Below, in pieces: positions 40,674 through 51,487 of a DNA stretch of 64,000 nucleotides. Numbering within the stretch: position 1 is the stretch's first letter; each line of letters begins with the position of its first letter. The DNA is taken from the NCBI GenBank assembly GCA_964036045.1, contig OZ038395.1, positions 6,463,753 through 6,527,752 of the forward strand, written 5' to 3'. The translations under genes and the position numbers were made by a program. The notes below the pieces were generated by a model. That model was given only the letters and a program-made list of their open reading frames with translations. It ran no database searches and had not been told where the DNA came from. Source of the stretch: Eutreptiella sp. 'Long Island Sound 2002'. Lineage: Eukaryota > Euglenozoa > Euglenophyceae > Eutreptiales > Eutreptiaceae.

Positions 40674-42822
40674 CTATTCCTCATCAGGGAATTTCACATC
40701 CACCCCTGCAGCCATGAGGGACTTGGGTAGCATTATCCCCTTGGGGGCGCTTCTGGGGGACACCTGCGGCAGGAGCGGGTGTAGCAGCAGGAGTGGGTGT
40801 AGCAACAGGCGCTGATGAGCGCCTCTGGGGGTTAGGGGGTCCTGTTTTGCCACCCGCCTTGCCACCTCCCTTACCTTTATCCCCATTCGGGGGATTTCTG
40901 GCGGGCGTCTGAGTATTCTGGCGCTCCGCCTCCTGACGCTTGAGTTTGTCACTCTCGCGTTTCTTGATGTGGCATTCGTCCTCATAGTGACGACGTTTGC
41001 CACAGTAACCACAGGTGATGGTACACCTGAAGTGGTCCTGATGGGTCACAGTTTTCCCATCTTTAGTATGCTGCTGACGTTTCATCTGCAGCATACAGCC
41101 ACTGCGGAGATCGCAGGGAGAGGCATGACAAGGTCCCCCCTTGTCATTGACAGGTCGGCAGTAAAACAGGGGGGGTGTGCCTGCATCAGTTGGAACCTCG
41201 TTCATGGCACGTAGGTTGCCCCTCCCTTTACCACCTCCCTGGTTGGTGTTAGTGGGTTTTTTATGCCCCTTCGCTTCGCCACGTTCGGGGGTAGGGGTAC
41301 CACCTCGTCCCAAATGCATCTTGAGGAATTTCTCCATGTGGGAGTCATTCTCTCTCTCAAGAGCTAGCTCAATCAAGAGATCCACCAGTGTATCGTACGA
41401 GTGAATCCTGCTCTTCCACTCAGAGGTGGAGCGGCAATCATCCCACGTACGCTGGGGGATCTTACTCATGAGCCACAGGTGGGGCTCAGTGGCTCCGTAG
41501 GAGCCCACGTTCATCCTCGAAAATAAGTACTCCAAGTCGCACACATACTCAGAAATTCGCGCAGCGGATGGAAACTCCGGGAGCATAGGTAGCTCCTCGA
41601 TCTGTGTGTGTACGCTGAGGTCAGTCTCATAGACTGGGAATGTTTTCTCTAACCTCAGGAGTACCTCTGCCCAAGTAGAACAGGTTTTCACAATCTGTTT
41701 GACCTGTTTTTGCAAAAATTTCTTTTTGCATGAGCGTTTTAGCAGTGAACATTTGGTGGCCACATCCACATGGGATTGGCCAGTCAACAAAAGGAACTCT
41801 GCAAATTCTTCTGCTCATTCAGGCAGATTTTTGGGGTCGAACTCCGGCAGTTCCAGCTGGATGTTCGCCTGGGCAATTGGTCTGCCCGTCTTCCCACCCC
41901 CCGGAGTTAGGCCTGTAGGCGACACGCCGGCAAGAGGGGCCAGGGCTGACAGTCCTCTTCTCTCACTCTCTGTGACAGGCACGTCCTGTAGATCAGCCAT
42001 AGGCACTGTCCTGGCACGGGGGTGAAAGGGGCTGGGGCAGGTGACCTTAGGCAACAGCCTTGACACCCTTGATCTCTTGAGATCTTCGGCCAGGGTACTC
42101 AGCCCTGGAGTGAGAGAGGGCAACTCAGGCTTTGGTAAGGGTTCAGCAATACCCAGCTTTTCCTTAATGGCCTCTGATAGGGCCGTCACATCTGGATCTT
42201 CTGATCCAGACAGGAGTTTGGCCAACAGTTCGGCCGTGTGATCCAGGGCTCCGTAGGTTGGCCTTGGATGATGTTGTTCTTCGACTCGTGTTGGGCCCAC
42301 TTCGGGAGCCCTTGGGGTTGGATAACATGGTCTTGGATACTCAGGTCTTGTTCGTCTTGGCAGGGATGCAGTGGACGGAGGACCCGAGTGCGCGTAGGAC
42401 CCTAGGTCTGTACGTTGTATGGATCCATGTACAGCCAGTGGCTCCTCTCCATCTTCCCCACGGATGGATTTGTAGTACTCCTGATGTAGGATGTACTCAT
42501 CCATCTTCTGCTCCAGCTCCTCATACTCCTCAGGCCCTTCAATGGCAGTTGAGGATGAAGCTGGACAATTTGATCTTGATACTGAAGCAGCCACACGTCT
42601 GTGGAGGTGACTGAAGCTGTCTCCACCGTGTGCTGCTAAGGCCTCGGTTGTAAGGCCTTTCTTCTCTTCCGCCCTTCTGCATTCTGGACCTCCTTGGGAC
42701 CCAGATGCGCCACTGAGATGATGTGGAGCTCGGTGTGGTGGTTCACTCATTGGGTGGGCCATGCTGCCCATTGGTACTTGGACAGTTCGGATAGGCCAGG
42801 TCCTGACGCTTGGCGTGGACAT
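40674..42822 (-). pseudogene. gag: Family C gag (one nonsense codon, one frameshift)
   Basis: It starts at 42822 (MSTPSVRTW). The N-terminal 300 residues are Pro/Ser-rich. LELPEFDPKNLPE then parallels the B capsid region, but an in-frame UGA at 41815-41817 follows. The frame resumes with a capsid-like region and a CCHC knuckle (CGYCGKRRHYEDEC). Near 40745 a small indel in a C/G run shifts the frame; the frame matching the B gag end (MLPKSLMAAGVDVKFPDEE) ends in UAG at 40674-40676, followed by GGG and then pol in the same frame. Length and layout match B gag. Confidence 0.86.
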
Positions 42823-42893
42823 GATGAACTTGTTGTTGAGCTTTTGTTCTCCACTTCTTCTCAGGGTCGGTTCAAAAGGTCACAAGGGACTGT

Positions 42894-42903
42894 CTCTGCT
42901 ACC
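42894..42903 (-). promoter_or_regulatory. Family C primer-binding site
   Basis: GGTAGCAGAG on the minus strand matches the 3' end of initiator tRNA-Met and lies directly after the C LTR, as in A and B. Confidence 0.7.
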
Positions 42904-43616
42904 GTAAAGATGTCCTTGAATTATGCCCTAGGTCTTTTGATGTATTCCTGCAGGTTTTGTAGTTGAAAACCCCAAAGCAAAGCAGCAAGTAGAGCAAGGA
43001 CTGAATGTGGATCGAATCAATGATTGGTTTTGGAATCCAGTGTAACACAGAAGGGCTGCAGAAAGACAAAGCAGGTTTATGCACATAGATACAATCACAA
43101 ATGGATAATACAAAAGGTTTTATATGAAAATTGGTCTGACTCTTGCCTCAGAGGTTGCAATAGGCACTTCATGTGCACTCTTTTGGGTGAAATGGTGCTG
43201 GTTAGGACTGAGGGGCATAGATGTCAGGACCACACAGAATATGACTTGGCCAAGCAACTGAATTCAGAAACAGCTACAAAGAAGGACCACAATAAGTGGT
43301 AGAAACAATTGAGTATAGGGGTCTTGGGGTGGGAGACCACTTAGGCTTAACCTCCAAGGCCAACAAGCATGAAATGCCTGTTTTTTTTGGGTATGTCCTC
43401 CATGAAGGAAGGTACCTCCGCTCAGTTGAGTGGTAGGGGTGAACTTCATGGGGGGGCTAGGGTCACAACCCTAGTTACTTTGAGAAAGTGTACTTTAGGC
43501 AACAAACGAGAGATGAAAACACTTAAGTTTGTCTTAGCATCAACAAAAGGGTTTTAAGGGGGGCTTGGCCTGGATCAAGCCCTCCAAGAAAGACATGGCA
43601 GTGACGTTTTCTTACT
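42904..43616 (-). repeat. 5' LTR of family C
   Basis: About 713 bp. Its start (AGTAAGAAAACG, 43616) matches the start of the B LTR (AGTAAGAAAAAG), and its end abuts the primer-binding site. Internal sequence differs from B, though the overall layout is similar. The 3' LTR is outside the window, so the ends rest on homology and the primer site only. Confidence 0.7.
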
Positions 43617-43649
43617 CTAATTGCTGTGGTCTATTGTTGATGGTTTTCT

Positions 43650-46600
43650 TTATCTAACTCTTTGTGACTGCAGCCCTTCATGCTTTGATCCTGATTTTCT
43701 TCTACCTGCTTATCTCTGGCTTGGGTTATCCTGGATTGGTTGTATTTCAGGAAATAAAACATTTTCCTCATCACAAACAAGCAGCAGGAAACCCTACACC
43801 AGCAGCAAGCAGCAGGAGAGGCACAAACACAGTGTTGAAATCAGTATAAAACCTTCTGGTAGCAGAGGCAGACTGTCTCTGCGTACCGGCAGCAACCCCA
43901 TGCCGTACATCCAGCGCGCCGAGATCAGTCATATATAAGCAAGAAGGGCGAACGAATATGGACACCAAGAAGGAGGAAGTAAGAAAAAGTGCTTTTCCAA
44001 TGCTTTAGGGTATACTTTAGTTGTATTAGAGGTGCTCTCAGCACACAGGCATTTCTATCTTAGAATTGGCCCAACCAAAAGTGGTGATAACACATTTTGA
44101 CCTATGGAACCAAACACTAAATCAGGTTATGGAGTGGACCCCTTAATCCCCTATCAATGTGAGGCAATTCATCTTTTCCTGAGTCGACTGAGAACTGACA
44201 TATCCAGGGCAGAGCCTATGAATTTATCTATGTTTTCTCATGAATTCTTAGCTATCCTAGTTGTATGCACCCTAGGGGGCTGGGCACCTCTTTTTGAGAG
44301 GTCCTGGGGTCAATTCCCCGTCAGCCTAGCTAAGTAGGAAGATCCCATGTGACATGGCAGTGACCTCATCGCCACATGCCCTGCCGCCTCAGCACATATG
44401 GGACCCAAAACAAAGAGTGCACATCTCCTGAGATGCCACTATGGAGATTGAGTGACCATGGGGCAGTTTTCCAACTCTTTTTCGAAAGCGTTTCAGCTAT
44501 CTTTGTGAATATGCAATCCAATTTGCCCTGAGTTGCAGTTTCTGTGAATATTCTAACATCTTTCACTGTTTACACTGCAGCCCTTCATGCTTTGATCCTG
44601 ATTCTCTTCTACTTGCTTATCTCTGGCTTGGGCTATCCTGGATTGGTTGTATTTCAGCAAAAAAAACATTTTCCTCATCACAAACAAGCAGCAGGAAACC
44701 CTACACCAGCAGCAAGCAGCAGGAGAGGCACAAACACAGTGTTGAAATCAGTATAAAACCTTCTGGTAGCAGAGGCAGACTGTCTCTGCGTACCGGCAGC
44801 AACCCCATGCCGTACATCCAGCGCGCCGAGATCAGTCATATATAAGCAAGAAGGGCGAACGAATATGGACACCAAGAAGGAGGAAGTAAGAAAAAGTGCT
44901 TTTCCAATGCTTCAGGGTATACTTTAGTTGTATTAGAGGTGCTCTCAGCACACAGGCATTTCTATCTTAGAATTGGCCCAACCAAAAGTGGTGATAACAC
45001 ATTTTGACCTATGGAACCAAACACCAAATCAGGTTATGGAGTGGACCCCTTAATCCCCTATCAATGTGAGGCAATTCATCTTTTCCTGAGTCGACTGAGA
45101 ACTGACATATCCAGGGCAGAGCCTATGAATTTATCTATGTTTTCTCATGAATTCTTAGCTATCCTAGTTGTATGCACCCTAGGGGGCTGGGTACCTCTTT
45201 TTGAGAGGTCCTGGGGTCAATTCCCGGTCAGCCTAGCTAAGTAGGAAGATCCCATGTGACATGGCAGTGACCTCATCGCCACATGCCCTGCCACCTCAGC
45301 ACATATGGGACCCAAAACAAAGAGTGCACATCTCCTGAGATGCCACTATGGAGATTGAGTGACCATGGGGCAGTTTTCCAACTCTTTTTCGAAAGCGTTT
45401 CAGCTATCTTTGTGAATATGCAATCCAATTTGCCCTGAGTTGCAGTTTCTGTGAATATTCTAACATCTTTCACTGTTTACACTGCAGCCCTTCATGCTTT
45501 GATCCTGATTCTCTTCTACTTGCTTATCTCTGGCTTGGGCTATCCTGGATTGGTTGTATTTCACCAAATAAAACATTTTACTCATCACAAACAAGCAGCA
45601 GGAAACCCTACACCAGCAGCAAGCAGCAGGAGAGGCACAAACACAGTGTTGAAATCAGTATAAAACCTTCTGGTAGCAGAGGCAGACTGTCTCTGCGTAC
45701 CGGCAGCAACCCCATGCCGTACATCCAGCGCGCCGAGATCAGTCATATATAAGCAAGAAGGGCGAACGAATATGGACACCAAGAAGGAGGAAGTAAGAAA
45801 AAGTGCTTTTCCAATGCTTCAGGGTATACTTTAGTTGTATTAGAGGTGCTCTCAGCACACAGGCATTTCTATCTTAGAATTGGCCCAACCAAAAGTGGTG
45901 ATAACACATTTTGACCTATGGAACCAAACACCAAATCAGGTTATGGAGTGGACCCCTTAATCCCCTATCAATGTGAGGCAATTCATCTTTTCCTGAGTCG
46001 ACTGAGAACTGACATATCCAGGGCAGAGCCTATGAATTTATCTATGTTTTCTCATGAATTCTTAGCTATCCTAGTTGTATGCACCCTAGGGGGCTGGGCA
46101 CCTCTTTTTGAGAGGTCCTGGGGTCAATTCCCGGTCAGCCTAGCTAAGTAGGAAGATCCCATGTGACATGGCAGTGACCTCATCGCCACATGCCCTGCCA
46201 CCTCAGCACATATGGGACCCAAAACAAAGAGTGCACATCTCCTGAGATGCCACTATGGAGATTGAGTGACCATGGGGCAGTTTTCCAACTCTTTTTCGAA
46301 AACGTTTCAGCTATCTTTGTGAATATGCAATCCGATTTGCCCTGAGTTGCAGTTTCTGTGAATATTCTAACATCTTTCACTGTTTACACTGCAGCCCTTC
46401 ATGCTTTGATCCTGATTCTCTTCTACTTGCTTATCTCTGGCTTGGGCTATCCTGGATTGGTTGTATTTCAGCAAATAAAACATTTTCCTCATCACAAACA
46501 AGCAGCAGGAAACCCTACACCAGCAGCAAGCAGCAGGAGAGGCACAAACACAGTGTTGAAATCACTATAAAACCTTCTGGTAGCAGAGGCAGACTGTCTC

Positions 46601-47485
46601 TGCGTACCGGCAGCAACCCCATGCCGTACATCCAGCGCGCCGAGATCAGTCATATATAAGCAAGAAGGGCGAACGAATATGGACACCAAGAAGGAGGAAG
46701 TAAGAAAAAGTGCTTTTCCAATGCTTCAGGGTATACTTTAGTTGTATTAGAGGTGCTCTCAGCACACAGGCATTTCTATCTTAGAATTGGCCCAACCAAA
46801 AGTGGTGATAACACATTTTGACCTATGGAACCAAACACCAAATCAGGTTATGGAGTGGACCCCTTAATCCCCTATCAATGTGAGGCAATTCATCTTTTCC
46901 TGAGTCGACTGAGAACTGACATATCCAGGGCAGAGCCTATGAATTTATCTATGTTTTCTCATGAATTCTTAGCTATCCTAGTTGTATGCACCCTAGGGGG
47001 CTGGGCACCTCTTTTTGAGAGGTCCTGGAGTCAATTCCCGGTCAGCCTAGCTAAGTAGGAAGATCCCATGTGACATGGCAGTGACCTCATCGCCACATGC
47101 CCTGCCACCTCAGCACATATGGGACCCAAGACAAAGAGTGCACATCTCCTGAGATGCCACTATGGAGATTGAGTGACCATGGGGCAGTTTTCCAACTCTT
47201 TTTCGAAAACGTTTCAGCTATCTTTGTGAAAATGCAATCCGATTTGCCCTGAGTTGCAGTTTCTGTGAATATCCTTTCATCTTTCACTGTTTACACTGCA
47301 GCCCTTCATGCTTTGATCCTGATTCTCTTCTACTTGCTTATCTCTGGCTTGGGCTATCCTGGATTGGTTGTATTTCACCAAATAAAACATTTTACTCATC
47401 AAAAACAAGCAGCAGGAAACCCTACACCAGCAGCAAGCAGCAGGAGAGGCACAAACACAGTGTTGAAATCACTATAAAACCTTCT
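43650..47485 (+). repeat. Tandem array of B-type LTR plus leader units, 907-bp period
   Basis: One partial LTR end (about 43650-43857) and four full 787-bp LTRs (43978-44764, 44885-45671, 45792-46578, 46699-47485) are separated by identical-length 120-bp leaders. Each leader has the primer site GGTAGCAGAGG, a TATATAA, and the gag start ATGGACACCAAGAAGGAGGA, cut exactly by the next LTR. The last LTR is followed by a different leader that continues into full gag. The left edge is blurred, and 43617-43650 between C and the array is unassigned. Confidence 0.92.
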
Positions 47486-47584
47486 GGTAGCAGAGGCAGA
47501 CTGTCTCTGCGTACCGGCAGCAACCCCATGCCGTACAACCAGTGCGCCGAGATCAGTCATATATAAGCAGAAGGGCGAAAGAAG

Positions 47585-50080
47585 ATGGACACAAAGAAAG
47601 AGGACACCGACGTGAAGACAGCGCCTGAGGTACCAGCAATGCCAGCACCTGGTGAACCTGGACCTGGACCTAGCGCTGTACCTTCGGAGCCCCTACATGG
47701 GCCAGTGGACGTGGCGGAGGATTCGCTGGAAGGACTCCAGTCGGCCTTCCGGGGCCTCTCAGTCGAGGAGGTGGACACTCAACCTGTGAAGAGAAAGAGA
47801 GAGAGAGAGAAGGATGCTGGAGACAAAGCAGACGAAAGAGCAGACCAAGGGCAAGACCCGACGAATATTCCTACCTTCGAGGGCGCACCAAGCGCTTCTG
47901 GCCTCCACGCATCAGCCTCTCCTATAACCACCACACTCCCAATTCCAGACCCAGCCGCTGCAACATCCACACCCATAACCAACCCGCCTATGGCTGAGGG
48001 CACAGGCTTTACTGGTATGCCTACCTACCCTGCCTATGGTATGGGCCCACCTACCACTGCGTTCCCTGAGGCAACTACTGCCAGTGAGCCGGTGATCACC
48101 AGTTCTGCGCCGCGATGGTATGCGGCTGACTATCACCATCCTCTACCCGCTACGGGAGCCTATGTGGATGCTCCTGGGTATGCAACCTTGAGTGGGTTGA
48201 GGACAGGACCTGAGTCTCTTGGAGGAAGAAGTAGAGGATCAGGGAGATCCTCCAACAGGTCCCTGACGCGGTCAGAGATCAACGAGGTGCTCCGAGGAGC
48301 CACCTCTAAAATTGTGGGCGACCTCACTCAAGAGACTCGAGATATGCTGGAGACCCTGATGATACCTCCCGAAGCGTCACCTACCACTGTGGGAGTGTCA
48401 CCCCATCGAGTACAGGCCAACCACCTGGTGGCAGGGCTGACAAACACCCTGGGGAGCCTGAGGAGCCGACCGATGCCGACCCCTGCAGCGATACCGAGAA
48501 GCCCTTTCGTACCGAGAACGGCCCAGCCGCCCTACAGCCACGTGACGAATTCTACGAGAGCCGAGCTGGACCGGCTGGGGCTGACAGCCTTGAAGGCAAT
48601 GGTTGACGTGGAGCCCAATGGCTCTAGTGATCTAGGCGGAGACCCCTCCGATGATGAGCCGCCGTCGATGATTTCTGCTTCGCCCTCGGAGGACGACGAC
48701 CCGGAGGACCCCGAGAACCCAAGTGGGAAGAAGAAGAAGAAGAAGAGGAAGACCCGACGCCCTGAGGGACGCAGGTCCCAGGAGGCTAAGGCTATTGCCA
48801 CCTCCAAGATCATGGTGAACCTGCCTGAGTTCACAGGCAAGGACCTCAGCGAGTTCGCTGAGAATTTTGGCCGGTTTCTCCGATTGACCGTCCAAACCCA
48901 CGTTAGTGGACGGGTTAAGTGCGATCTGCTCCTGCAGTGCTGCAAGACCAAGTACCTGGAGGTGCAGGTCAGACAGATCGTGACTAGTTCCGCCATCTTT
49001 GCCGATGTGTTGGTTGCCTTGGAGAGGCAGTACCTGACCTATGAAACCGACCTCTCCATCAGGGCCGAGATCCAGAACCTGCCCGTGCTGCCCAACAACC
49101 CCAAACCTGGCAGGGTCTCTGAGCTGTTGGCTGACCTGGATCACTGGGCTGGACGATTGACGCCCGGTTCCTACAGCAGCGACGACCTGCTTTTCTGGTT
49201 GGTGGCTAAGCTCCCTCGAGAGCTGTGGGACGAGTGCCGTTCGACGGCAGAGCGCAAGGCTAGATCCCTCCGCTACGAGGATCTATGCGTGCTACTCCTG
49301 GAGCTGGCGCTGGAGAAAGAAAGCGACCAGCACCTGAACAACTACCGTCCTGGAGGTGGAGGCTCTGGAAGCCATGGCAAAGGGTACCAAGGATCCAGAC
49401 CTGGGCAGGGGACTACCCCCAAACACGCCCACGCCCGTATCATGGAAAACGTCAAGGAGCTCTTCTGGTGTGATGCCAGAGACCAGCAGGGACACCTGCA
49501 GCACACCCCTGACTGCGAGCAGCGAGACTGCTTCGTAGTCCAGGGGAAGCAGCAGGAGAAGAACACCGGCGCCAAAGCGAAGCTGCCGGATCATTACAGG
49601 TGCACCATCACGTGTGCCTTCTGTGGGAAGAGGAAGCACTCCGAGGATGAGTGCTACCACAAGCAACGCCTATCGGCGAAGCTTAAGGGTGAGGATCCTG
49701 GCAAAGGCTCAGGCAAAGGTGGAGGCAAAGGCAAAGGCAACGACACCGGCAAGGGCAAGTCGAAAGGACATGGACAAGGGCAAGACAACAGTCAAGGTGG
49801 ACGAGCCAGAGGCGCTAACCGCCAGCCAGACAAGGACAACAAGAACACGGACAAGAACGGAGGCAACCCCAACCCTAATCTAGGGGGGAACTCCGAGCCC
49901 TCTGGAGGGCAGTCTGGTCCTACCACACGCTCACAGACGCAGGCCCAGAAAGAACAAGGGGCCAAGCGGGAGCGCGAAGGTGGTGATGACGGCAACGCTA
50001 AGAAGAGAAGCCGTTTCATGAGGATGGCCCGCAAGCTGCGGAACAAGGGGTTCGAGGTGACCTGTCCCGCGGAGTTCTGA
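47585..50080 (+). CDS. gag: Family B gag, copy B2 (intact)
   Basis: 831 codons from ATG 47585 to UGA 50078-50080; the best gag of family B. The first 330 residues are Pro/Ser/Ala-rich. An acidic stretch and a Lys run (SGKKKKKKRKTRR) precede the capsid-like region (VNLPEFTGKDLSEFAENFGRF, about 415-600). A CCHC knuckle (CAFCGKRKHSEDEC) lies near 680-693, followed by a Gly/Lys/Asn-rich tail. The final residues are KGFEVTCPAEF. The stop is UGA followed by CAG, and pol continues in the same frame. Gag should assemble the particle and bind element RNA. Confidence 0.93.
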   Translation: MDTKKEDTDVKTAPEVPAMPAPGEPGPGPSAVPSEPLHGPVDVAEDSLEGLQSAFRGLSVEEVDTQPVKRKREREKDAGDKADERADQGQDPTNIPTFEGAPSASGLHASASPITTTLPIPDPAAATSTPITNPPMAEGTGFTGMPTYPAYGMGPPTTAFPEATTASEPVITSSAPRWYAADYHHPLPATGAYVDAPGYATLSGLRTGPESLGGRSRGSGRSSNRSLTRSEINEVLRGATSKIVGDLTQETRDMLETLMIPPEASPTTVGVSPHRVQANHLVAGLTNTLGSLRSRPMPTPAAIPRSPFVPRTAQPPYSHVTNSTRAELDRLGLTALKAMVDVEPNGSSDLGGDPSDDEPPSMISASPSEDDDPEDPENPSGKKKKKKRKTRRPEGRRSQEAKAIATSKIMVNLPEFTGKDLSEFAENFGRFLRLTVQTHVSGRVKCDLLLQCCKTKYLEVQVRQIVTSSAIFADVLVALERQYLTYETDLSIRAEIQNLPVLPNNPKPGRVSELLADLDHWAGRLTPGSYSSDDLLFWLVAKLPRELWDECRSTAERKARSLRYEDLCVLLLELALEKESDQHLNNYRPGGGGSGSHGKGYQGSRPGQGTTPKHAHARIMENVKELFWCDARDQQGHLQHTPDCEQRDCFVVQGKQQEKNTGAKAKLPDHYRCTITCAFCGKRKHSEDECYHKQRLSAKLKGEDPGKGSGKGGGKGKGNDTGKGKSKGHGQGQDNSQGGRARGANRQPDKDNKNTDKNGGNPNPNLGGNSEPSGGQSGPTTRSQTQAQKEQGAKREREGGDDGNAKKRSRFMRMARKLRNKGFEVTCPAEF

Positions 50081-50110
50081 CAGGGACGCTCCGGTGGCAC
50101 CCAGGACCTG
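50078..50110 (+). promoter_or_regulatory. Gag-pol UGA junction of B2 (putative readthrough)
   Basis: UGA at 50078-50080 is followed by C, the base after UGA that is known to favour leakiness. The next ten codons lead without frame change into the protease. B1 has the same arrangement at 17562-17564. I see no strong downstream structure like that in A. Confidence 0.5.
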
Positions 50111-51396
50111 GTGTTTTGGGTACGTATCCGACTAGGGGGACGCGAATACCTGGGGGTATTGGATACTGGCGCCACCATATCTATAGTGGGCAAGAAAATT
50201 TTACCTTTTGGGAGCCTGAAGAACACCATGACCACCGCGGCTATAGGAATGGGGGATGGACATGTGGTGCACAGCTGCGGGGACTGTGAAGTGGAGGTAC
50301 CTATGGGCTCCCGGACTATCGCCCATCGGTTCTATGTGATGGACACTGAGGCCTTCGACTTTGTATTGGGGACTGACTTCTTCATGCAGCACTCCAAGAT
50401 ACAATCCCTGACGCTGCAAGCGCCCTACCTCCTCTACGTGGACCACGGCAGTGGCAGAGAGTCTGTGCCACTGGAGCAGTCGGAACATACCTCGAGCTAC
50501 CTGAGGCTATCGAAGGGGGCAAGCCAGATTGTTCCAGTCTGTTTTTCTTTTTGCCCCTGCACTTGCTCACTTCTCTTCGCTCAATCCACTGGTCCATTTT
50601 TCATTGTATCATCTTTTTGTCATTCTTCATTTTGCCTTGGTATAGGCTATATATCCCTTTGCATCTTTCACCGAAATGGCCTCCACTAAAATTTTTACCT
50701 TTTCAGGCCCATGGTGCAATGTTTGCAGTGTTTTCACCCTGACTAGGTTTGTAAATACCCGCGGCTGTCCTTCGGAGAACTTCGGCTCACCATGAACGCT
50801 CATTTTGCCCATGGTTAGGCCGCTTTGATGCAATGCTTTGGGCAGGGGACCGCCATGCCTCAAAAAAAAAAGGGGCGGAGCCTTCGAACATGATGGCGGC
50901 CTCCAAAACTGAGGACTATCAATTATTGGGGGAAGTCCGAGACCAAGGTCTGAAGGAGTTGGGTTACTCTAGAGAAGACCTGAATGTGGAGTTGTTCGCC
51001 AGCGACAAGCAGCATGTACTGGACCTTTACTGCAGCAAGGGGAGGAACTGCAGCTACAAATTTTACTGGCCCTCTTTCGGGATGGCCTACGGGAACCCCA
51101 GGTTCAGTGAACTGGGGAAGGTCCTGACCAAGGTGGCCTTGGAACGTTCCCGTATGGTCCTTTGTTCCCCCGATTGGGGAGCCCATGGGGGCAACGAGTA
51201 CTGGCGAAACCTCCTGGACAGGCTGACTATCAGCACTGTTCGGTTACCTGATGAGGCCATCTACGTGCCTCTGGGGCGTAAGACGCCTATCGGGAAACCC
51301 GGATGGGGGAGTATGCTCAGCGTGGTGGACGGAGGTCTTACCTCCGTCCCCTGGGAGGATCTGGACCCGACGCTGGTCCAGGCTATGACCAGGCTA
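50081..51396 (+). pseudogene. pol: B2 pol fragment: protease and Dam-like region, split by SINE2 and truncated
   Basis: Protease (LDTGATISIV, VLGTDFF) reads open to the SINE at 50520; the frame resumes after it at 50877 with EPSNMMAASKTEDYQLLGEV and the Dam-like region (VELFAS, MAYGNPRF, VLCSPDW). At about 51385-51396 a short duplicated stretch (caggctatgac) is followed by an inverted piece of the reverse transcriptase region, and the rest is missing. Confidence 0.87.
50521..50870 (+). mobile_element. SINE-like retroposon, copy 2 (SINE2), in B2 pol
   Basis: About 350 bp ending in an A run, flanked by short GGGGC repeats that may be the target duplication. Its 3' part matches SINE1: CCCGCGGCTGTCCTTCG at 50758-50774 and a terminal hairpin GGCAG-GGGA-CCGCC at 50841-50854, followed by ATGCCT and As. 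The 5' parts of the two copies do not obviously match, so they may be subfamilies or a composite with a shared 3' domain. Confidence 0.8.
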
Positions 51397-51487
51397 TGAC
51401 CTTCCACTTGAACACCCTCCCCTGAGGGGTGATGAAGGCCAGTAGCTCCTGGGCGTTGGGCGTCAGGTCCACTTGCCAGAATCCGCT
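51397..51487 (-). other. Inverted fragment of the B reverse transcriptase region
   Basis: About 91 bases nearly identical to 14776-14867 of B1, in opposite orientation to the B2 gag-pol it adjoins. It ends where the A3 LTR begins. This marks a deletion-inversion that removed the B2 3' half. Confidence 0.85.

Larger units (their letters stand above)
7629..43616 (-). mobile_element. Family C LTR retrotransposon, interrupted by B1 and A1
   Basis: A third Ty3/Gypsy-like element on the minus strand, related to B but clearly distinct. From its 5' LTR (42904-43616) it runs through gag (40674-42822) and protease, is broken at 40213 by B1, resumes at 9028 with the methyltransferase segment and the lead-in to reverse transcriptase, and is broken again at 7629 by A1. 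The remainder lies left of the window. It carries at least three coding lesions besides the insertions. With B1 nested inside, it is one of the oldest layers here. Confidence 0.88.
46699..51396 (+). mobile_element. Family B LTR retrotransposon, copy B2 (5' half)
   Basis: B2 has a 5' LTR (46699-47485), its own leader, an intact gag, protease and methyltransferase region, and then ends abruptly at 51396. A SINE interrupts pol. Reverse transcriptase, integrase and the 3' LTR are absent except for a short inverted piece at 51397-51487. Confidence 0.92.

Noticed and set aside
43670-47477. Repeated 65-77-codon frames in the tandem array as a multi-copy peptide family.
   Set aside because: They are identical because the LTRs are duplicated. 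They lie within LTR or leader sequence and are not related to any protein I recognise.
43650-47485. Regularly spaced repeats as a CRISPR array or satellite DNA.
   Set aside because: The period is 907 bp and the unit is clearly an LTR plus retroelement leader.
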